A stretch of 6,378 nt of DNA from an uncultured Catenibacterium sp. (GTDB taxonomy: Bacteria > Bacillota_I > Bacilli_A > Erysipelotrichales > Coprobacillaceae), in contig CAAFPB010000549.1 in assembly GCA_900764725.1 (NCBI GenBank), positions 1 through 6,378 of the forward strand, given 5' to 3'. Position 1 is the stretch's first letter. The number at the start of each line of letters is the position of its first letter. A program made the position numbers and the translations under genes. Below the pieces are notes generated by a model. It saw only the letters and a program-made list of their open reading frames with translations, was not told the origin of the DNA and did not search any database. Below, one piece after another: positions 1 through 3,702 of the stretch.

Positions 1-81
1 CACGTCACCATCACCTGCTCCGCTTAAACTAGAAATATGATCAAGTTCTTCCAGATTTACGATTCCTGCCGGATCTTTCAT
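1..81 (-). CDS. lanA: Class II lanthipeptide precursor 1 (partial, leader only)
   Basis: A small gene read leftward from ATG at 81-79 and cut by the window edge after 27 codons. The visible residues are MKDPAGIVNLEELDH (1-15) followed by ISSLSGAGDGDV (16-27). This is a class II lanthipeptide leader: acidic, with an EEL...I helix motif and a double-glycine-type end (S20-G21-A22-G23). LanT should cut after G21-A22. The start is supported by AGGAGG seven bases upstream (89-94), the same arrangement as in precursor 2. The leader differs from that of precursor 2 only at residue 15 (His instead of Arg). The other four nucleotide differences are silent, so leader recognition by the same LanM/LanT is clearly under selection. 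The core peptide is not in the window, so its Cys and Ser/Thr content cannot be described. It could be the partner peptide of a two-component lantibiotic or a second copy of the same one. Identification as a precursor is confident; its class within a pair is not. Confidence 0.88.
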   Translation of the reverse strand, partial: MKDPAGIVNLEELDHISSLSGAGDGDV

Positions 82-88
82 AGCGATT

Positions 89-94
89 CCTCCT
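89..94 (-). promoter_or_regulatory. Ribosome binding site of precursor 1
   Basis: On the minus strand the sequence reads AAAAAGGAGGAATCGCTATG, a consensus Shine-Dalgarno seven bases before ATG. It fixes the start of the truncated precursor gene. Confidence 0.85.
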
Positions 95-143
95 TTTTCA
101 CTTTTTCCGCACTGCCATTTTCACGATACTATTTCCGTTCCTA

Positions 144-320
144 TTAGCATTCAATAACTGCGCTGGATGCTGTTACAGTGCTCTCAATGCTCATAATTGT
201 TACCAGGATTGTTGCGATCACAGGGGAGGACTGTGGGTCCACATCACCATCACCTGCTCCGCTTAAGCTAGAAATACGATCAAGTTCTTCCAGATTTACG
301 ATTCCTGCTGGGTCTTTCAT
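144..320 (-). CDS. lanA: Class II lanthipeptide precursor 2 (single-Cys, Ser/Thr-rich core)
   Basis: Complete 58-aa gene, ATG at 320-318 and TAA at 146-144, with AGGAGG at 328-333. The leader runs MKDPAGIVNLEELDR (1-15), ISSLSGA (16-22), then GDGDVDPQ (23-30). The core follows as SSPVIATILVTIMS (31-44) and IESTVTASSAVIEC (45-58). The leader has the acidic EEL motif and a Gly-Ala processing site for the LanT peptidase. The octapeptide 23-30 resembles the stretch removed by a second protease in cytolysin (GDVQAE) and lichenicidin beta (NDVNPE). SSPV then aligns with the TTPV/TTPA core starts of those peptides. The core has ten Ser/Thr (31, 32, 37, 41, 44, 47, 48, 50, 52, 53), only two charged residues (E46, E57) and one Cys at the C-terminal end. 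At most one thioether ring is possible, most simply Ser52 or Ser53 with Cys58, like the terminal S-x3-C rings of cytolysin. GC content is about 46% by my count, higher than the AT-rich neighbours. It is likely the beta-type component of a two-peptide lantibiotic; the biochemical outcome is inferred. Confidence 0.93.
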   Translation of the reverse strand: MKDPAGIVNLEELDRISSLSGAGDGDVDPQSSPVIATILVTIMSIESTVTASSAVIEC

Positions 321-335
321 AGCGATTCCTCCTTT
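240..335 (-). repeat. Direct repeat copy 2: RBS plus leader
   Basis: Partner of the repeat at 1-96. It covers the Shine-Dalgarno and leader codons 1-27 of precursor 2. The complete core of precursor 2 lies outside the repeat as far as it can be followed. Confidence 0.9.
328..333 (-). promoter_or_regulatory. Ribosome binding site of precursor 2
   Basis: The minus strand reads GAAAGGAGGAATCGCTATG: a perfect AGGAGG seven bases before ATG. The site and spacer are identical to those of precursor 1, so both genes should be translated strongly, as expected for a peptide product. Confidence 0.87.
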
Positions 336-353
336 CTATTACAATATAAATTG

Positions 354-389
354 GTTAATATACTTAACAGCTAGTTAGGCTGTTAGCCT
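354..389. repeat. Cluster of overlapping inverted repeats upstream of the precursors
   Basis: Three small inverted repeats sit together: GTTAA/TTAAC (354-358 with 364-368), AACAGC/GCTGTT (366-371 with 379-384) and AGGCT/AGCCT (377-381 with 385-389). The last two overlap and would be mutually exclusive as RNA hairpins. They coincide with the possible precursor promoter, so operator sites or a 5' structure are possible. None has a following T-run, so they are not convincing terminators. Confidence 0.45.
357..386 (-). promoter_or_regulatory. Possible sigma-A-type promoter for the precursor genes
   Basis: On the minus strand CTAACA (386-381; four of six match TTGACA) is followed after 18 bases by TATATT (362-357; five of six match TATAAT). 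Transcription would start near 350, giving a short leader that includes the precursor 2 RBS. The fit is modest and AT-rich DNA throws up such pairs by chance. Its position directly upstream of the precursor genes is the main support. A separate promoter would allow precursors to be made in excess over the enzymes. Confidence 0.3.
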
Positions 390-432
390 TCTTATTGCTT
401 AAACTGTATAATGTTGGAACAATCGGTATATC

Positions 433-470
433 CGCTTCCTTTCTTAGACTTCGCTTCCATTTTTTAGACT
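433..470. repeat. Tandem imperfect direct repeat, possible regulator site
   Basis: CGCTTCCTTTCTTAGACT (433-450) is followed by CGCTTCCATTTTTTAGACT (452-470): the same unit with one inserted base and one substitution, repeated every 19-20 bases, about two helical turns. It lies roughly 115-150 bases upstream of the precursor 2 start codon. Spacing and position suit a dimeric activator site, but no regulator gene is visible, so the role is inferred. Confidence 0.4.
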
Positions 471-561
471 GATAACCAGATCCTCATTAGCAGTGTCCGT
501 TTTATGTAAGTTGAACTGACCTAGGTGCTTTCGTATCACACCACAGTAGATTGAATAGGCA

Positions 562-765
562 ATGAATAAAGTTGGTATTTATCCGTTGCATCAAATAATC
601 TTAAGGATTGATAACTTAAATACATTTATTAATCACTACCAAAAGTGCCATAAACGCAAGAAGTATATATTTGGTCAAACAAAAGCTGAAGAAATCTATA
701 GAATATCAAAGGAACTTGTTCCTGTACTTCTAAAGGACGATTTAACAAAACTTAAAGTACTATAA
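562..765 (+). CDS. Unrecognised 67-aa ORF, possibly a gene remnant
   Basis: The only plus-strand ORF not antisense to an identified gene. It begins MNKVGIYPLHQIILRIDNLN and ends VPVLLKDDLTKLKVL, with a basic middle (KCHKRKKYIFGQTKAEEIYR). It has no signal peptide, membrane segment or motif that I can name. The charged-helical second half looks protein-like. However, the ATG follows an in-frame TAG almost directly (556-558) and no good Shine-Dalgarno precedes it, so it may be the 3' remnant of a larger decayed gene. Its stop lies 13 bases from the stop of the convergent flavoprotein gene. A remnant of a mobile-element gene is one possibility, but nothing in the sequence proves it. Confidence 0.3.
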   Translation: MNKVGIYPLHQIILRIDNLNTFINHYQKCHKRKKYIFGQTKAEEIYRISKELVPVLLKDDLTKLKVL

Positions 766-778
766 TATATTTGATACT

Positions 779-1504
779 TCAAATAATATTATCTAGTCTA
801 TATTTTTCCCTTTGAAAAACCTCTTCAAAACTATTACATTCAAAATATCCATGTTCTTTCCAATATCTTGTCTCATTTGTTTCCAACCGTTCTTGAACAT
901 TAAGTAAAGCATTTTTCATTGTTTGAAAAACTAATTCTTCATATTCTGTAGATTTTCTCCCTCCTGACCCCTCAATAATTTCAGTGATTTGTTTTCCGCA
1001 ATTAATAATTACACTTGGATCTACTGCCTTTACTCTCTGAATACTTATATTTTGAATCACTTTAACACCCATGTACATCAAAATTTTGCTTAGATAACCA
1101 TCCACGAAACTATTTCCATTGCTATCGGAAAGAGAAACCGTAACACCATATTTTCCTGTAAACCTCATAATGTGCAATCCATAAGCAATTCTGTCAATGA
1201 AATTTTTCATAGTACCGGTAATATTATGTGCATAAACGGGAGATGCAAAAATAATTACCTCTGACTTTAAAAGTTCTTCTTCAATCTGTTTTATATCATC
1301 TTCATATTGTTGACATGAGCTACATGTTGCAAAACACCTTGCACATCCTTTACAGTTTTGAATATTATAATCGGATAAGGATATTATATTCTTTTTACAT
1401 TCATAGTCGCTGGAGGTAATAGAATTCATTATTTCTACCACAGCCCTATACGTACTTGAATTCACTTTTTGCGGACTTCCCACAATAGCCGTTACTGTTT
1501 TCAT
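779..1504 (-). CDS. Flavodoxin-fold NAD(P)H-dependent FMN reductase-like enzyme, candidate dehydroamino-acid reductase
   Basis: A 241-aa protein of the NADPH-dependent FMN reductase/flavodoxin-like family. Visible features are a beta-strand and phosphate loop for FMN at 4-17 (VTAIVGSP...NSS), the strand and loop VIIFASPVYAHNITG (83-97) and the helix TMKNFIDRI (98-106). The fold is cytoplasmic and has no signal peptide. Between them is a cysteine cluster, C51-x2-C54-x2-C57-x3-C61-x2-C64, recalling iron-sulfur flavoproteins, so a 4Fe-4S cluster is possible but unproven. The gene starts inside the lanT stop (ATGA at 1504-1501), so it is translationally coupled to the exporter. A flavin reductase in a lanthipeptide operon suggests LanJB-type chemistry, known for carnolysin and bicereucin: reduction of dehydroalanine/dehydrobutyrine to D-Ala/D-Abu. 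The precursor, with ten Ser/Thr and one Cys, fits that role. Family membership is confident; the exact substrate is inferred. Redox partner or thiol chemistry is the alternative. Confidence 0.8.
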   Translation of the reverse strand: MKTVTAIVGSPQKVNSSTYRAVVEIMNSITSSDYECKKNIISLSDYNIQNCKGCARCFATCSSCQQYEDDIKQIEEELLKSEVIIFASPVYAHNITGTMKNFIDRIAYGLHIMRFTGKYGVTVSLSDSNGNSFVDGYLSKILMYMGVKVIQNISIQRVKAVDPSVIINCGKQITEIIEGSGGRKSTEYEELVFQTMKNALLNVQERLETNETRYWKEHGYFECNSFEEVFQREKYRLDNII

Positions 1505-3666
1505 TGAATTCCCTCCTCTTCGCGAGAATTAAACACTTCAATCTGTTTTCCAAATAGTTCCATAAATATACCAGATTTATCAATTAAACTTCTTATAGTG
1601 CCTTCCTCTGCAATCATTCCATCTTTTATCAAATATACGTAATCCGCTTGTAATATGGTCGAAAACCTATGAGACACTATTATTTGAGTGCAATCACATT
1701 CTTTCAGTACATTCATAATCTCTTTTTCATTAATACCATCTAAAGAGCTTGTTGCCTCATCAAGAATTAATAGCTGCGGATTTGATACCAATATCCTAGC
1801 CAATGCTATCCTCTGACGCTGTCCACCCGACAAGTTCCCTCCACCTGCGGATAAAATTGTATTTTCTTTCAAAGGCATTTTCATAACATCATTATAGATA
1901 TTTGCTTTTTTAAGAGCGGTTTTAACAGTCTCATCAGTTATTCGTTCATCGCCTAAGGTAATATTATACTTAATACTTCCATTAAAAAGTTTTGCATCTT
2001 GAGGCATAATACCCACTATTTTCTTTAAGTTATTTTGATCTAGCTTCTCAATATTGATACCATTATACGTAATCGTTCCAGATGTACCTCTATACAAACC
2101 CAATAATAGTTTTACCAACGTGCTTTTCCCTTCACCTGAGCCACCAACAATAGCTATTTTTTGACCTTTTTTTATTGAAAGATTAATATTGTTTAATAGA
2201 TTATTTGAGTTTTTTGAATAGCTAAATGATAATTCATTTACATTTAAATTTTCAAATGTTGTTATAATCTTACTATCTTCCTGTGTATCCTGTTTTTCAT
2301 ATAAAATATCATTAATACGTAATATATAATTTTTCATCAATCTGAAGTTTGTAACTTCCTGCACTAATGCAATGCAATTAGTAATAAGCATATTACTAAG
2401 AGTATAGAATGCAACCACCATTCCCAATGATAGTCCCGTACGCTCAATAAGAGATATATTGATCAATAAAAGAATAAAAGGTAAAAACAGTTGGAAGAAT
2501 TGCAAGAGAGACACATTACATCTTGAAAGCATTTCTCTCTTTTTAAATTGCCTTTGAAATTTTTCATACTGATATTTGAGCCGATCTTCAAATAATCCTT
2601 CTACCCCCAAACATTTTATGTCAAACATCATCTCTATGGTTTCTGTCTCAATACTACTTATATGTGCTTGTTCTGTCAGTTCTTCTTTATTAAAAATAAT
2701 CACCCTATTATTTATAGTATTTGCAATAATAAAGATAAAAATAAGCATTATAAAAATTCCAACAATTAATTCAGGAACAATCAGTGCCATATACATTATA
2801 ATAAAAATCATGCTTCCAATGTCAATTATTCCCCTAATCAGACCCTCTGAAATTAAAAGCCGTATGCTATTCAATAAGTTAATTCTAAACAAAATTTCTC
2901 CTGTTGTTCTTGTTTCAAAATATTTGTAGGGAAGCCTTAAAATATGATTCATTAATTTCAGAAGCAGACTCTTATCTATGATTACTTCAGAAGCAACAAC
3001 CACTTTATTTCTAAAAAAGCTAACTATTAAAAATAGTATTACTGATAATACTGCCGTGCTTATATCTAAATTACTAAATTGGATATTCTGTTCATTATTA
3101 AAACGATCTATAAATGTTTGAATAAGAAGTGGAATTGCCAAAGTAAAAAAATATGTACAAATACTTAAAATCAAAGAACCAATAAATTTAACGCTTACTT
3201 CTTTGATCAAGAAATGTAATGGCTTCCAGACTGATTCTTTTTCCTTTTCCGGTTTAAAATGCTCATTTGGAGAAGCATAAAGAATAAAATCATTTGATAA
3301 ATCAATTAACTCTTTTAAAGATATCTTTATTTTTCCGCATGAGGGATCTATTATCTTAACAGTTTTTGTTTTCTTTTCATAACCTTCAACTAATAAAAAG
3401 TGATTCTTTTTCGTATGAACTATTGCAGGTAGAAAAGCATTGTTTTCAAGATCAATCTCAGAGAGTCTGTAATATGAAACGTCAAAACCTATTTTATTTA
3501 GCATGTTACTTATTATTGAAACCGAAACACCGTCTCTACCAGTATCCATATTTTCTCGAAAATACCGTATTGGTTTTTTAAATCCATAGTAAGAAGTAAG
3601 CATTGCTAAGCAACAAATGCCACATTCCGTTCGAGTAAGTTGTAAAATAGGTTTGATTTTTCTCAT
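1501..3666 (-). CDS. lanT: LanT: peptidase-containing ABC exporter for the lanthipeptide
   Basis: A 721-aa bifunctional transporter of the AMS/PCAT type, the usual full length. The N-terminal C39 protease domain (about 1-135) has the oxyanion Gln9 and catalytic Cys15 (Q-x5-C in QLTRTECGICCLAM), His89 (NHFLLVEG) and Asp107 (IIDPSCG), so it looks active. The membrane domain (about 155-440) shows roughly six hydrophobic segments, near 163-185, 200-219, 277-297, 298-318, 385-405 and 411-435. The nucleotide-binding domain has Walker A GGSGEGKST (508-516), Q-loop MPQD (554-557), signature LSGGQ (612-616), Walker B LLILDEATSSLD (632-643) and switch His666 (IIVSHR). It cuts leaders after a double-glycine-type pair and exports the modified peptide; the likely site in the precursors here is Gly21-Ala22. 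It starts 36 nt after lanM behind AGAGGAG (3680-3674) and its stop overlaps the next start, so all three genes form one operon. Confidence 0.96.
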   Translation of the reverse strand: MRKIKPILQLTRTECGICCLAMLTSYYGFKKPIRYFRENMDTGRDGVSVSIISNMLNKIGFDVSYYRLSEIDLENNAFLPAIVHTKKNHFLLVEGYEKKTKTVKIIDPSCGKIKISLKELIDLSNDFILYASPNEHFKPEKEKESVWKPLHFLIKEVSVKFIGSLILSICTYFFTLAIPLLIQTFIDRFNNEQNIQFSNLDISTAVLSVILFLIVSFFRNKVVVASEVIIDKSLLLKLMNHILRLPYKYFETRTTGEILFRINLLNSIRLLISEGLIRGIIDIGSMIFIIMYMALIVPELIVGIFIMLIFIFIIANTINNRVIIFNKEELTEQAHISSIETETIEMMFDIKCLGVEGLFEDRLKYQYEKFQRQFKKREMLSRCNVSLLQFFQLFLPFILLLINISLIERTGLSLGMVVAFYTLSNMLITNCIALVQEVTNFRLMKNYILRINDILYEKQDTQEDSKIITTFENLNVNELSFSYSKNSNNLLNNINLSIKKGQKIAIVGGSGEGKSTLVKLLLGLYRGTSGTITYNGINIEKLDQNNLKKIVGIMPQDAKLFNGSIKYNITLGDERITDETVKTALKKANIYNDVMKMPLKENTILSAGGGNLSGGQRQRIALARILVSNPQLLILDEATSSLDGINEKEIMNVLKECDCTQIIVSHRFSTILQADYVYLIKDGMIAEEGTIRSLIDKSGIFMELFGKQIEVFNSREEEGIQ
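1511..1518 (-). promoter_or_regulatory. Ribosome binding site of the flavoprotein gene, inside lanT
   Basis: The minus strand reads GAGGAGGG, then AATTCA, then ATG. This strong Shine-Dalgarno also encodes the Glu-Glu-Gly near the LanT C-terminus. It confirms the ATG at 1504-1502, so the enzyme should be well translated despite the four-base overlap. Confidence 0.8.
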
Positions 3667-3673
3667 AAACTCG

Positions 3674-3680
3674 CTCCTCT
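3674..3680 (-). promoter_or_regulatory. Ribosome binding site of lanT
   Basis: The minus strand reads AGAGGAG, CGAGTTT, ATG: a good Shine-Dalgarno with seven-base spacing. It supports the start that leaves Cys15 at the normal position for a C39 peptidase. Confidence 0.8.
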
Positions 3681-3702
3681 TTACATATTGTGGACTAATT
3701 CA

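Larger units (their letters stand above)
1..96 (-). repeat. Direct repeat copy 1: RBS plus leader
   Basis: Matches 240-335 at 91 of 96 positions by my alignment. Mismatches are at 4, 28, 38, 70 and 73; the partners lie 239 bases to the right. Similarity stops just upstream of the Shine-Dalgarno; the other boundary is outside the window. Four of five changes are silent, the signature of a duplicated precursor gene kept for its leader. Confidence 0.9.
321..778. other. 458-nt intergenic region between the reductase gene and the precursors
   Basis: The precursor-proximal part (321-470) contains the RBS, a candidate promoter, inverted repeats and a tandem repeat. The remainder holds only the unrecognised plus-strand ORF at 562-765. 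On the minus strand a frame is open from 578 to 444 (stop TAA at 446-444), but it has no credible start. I see no tRNA, no strong terminator and no recognisable insertion-sequence ends. Confidence 0.6.

Noticed and set aside
178..378. Plus-strand 66-codon ORF overlapping the precursor gene
   Set aside because: It is antisense to precursor 2, whose leader, RBS and duplicated copy identify the minus strand as coding.
407..412. Plus-strand TATAAT as a -10 box for the ORF at 562
   Set aside because: No -35-like hexamer at 16-18 bases upstream, and it would give a 140-base untranslated region to a doubtful ORF.
444..578. Minus-strand open frame (45 codons) ending KNGSEV before TAA
   Set aside because: No ATG/GTG/TTG start with a ribosome binding site and no family resemblance I can name; could be a remnant, but unsupported.
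710..723. Palindrome AGGAACttGTTCCT
   Set aside because: It lies inside the small ORF, has only a two-base centre and no partner sites; likely chance.
768..785. Inverted repeat TATTTGA-tact-TCAAATA between the convergent stops as a bidirectional terminator
   Set aside because: The seven-pair stem is nearly all A-T and has no T-run on either side, and the flavoprotein stop lies inside one arm. Too weak to call.
2576..2929. Plus-strand 117-codon ORF within lanT
   Set aside because: It is a shadow of the transporter's membrane domain; hydrophobic runs of Ile arise from the antisense of Asn/Tyr/Asp codons. It has no motif of its own.
3366..3581. Plus-strand 71-codon ORF within lanT
   Set aside because: Antisense to the C39 peptidase domain, with no recognisable features.
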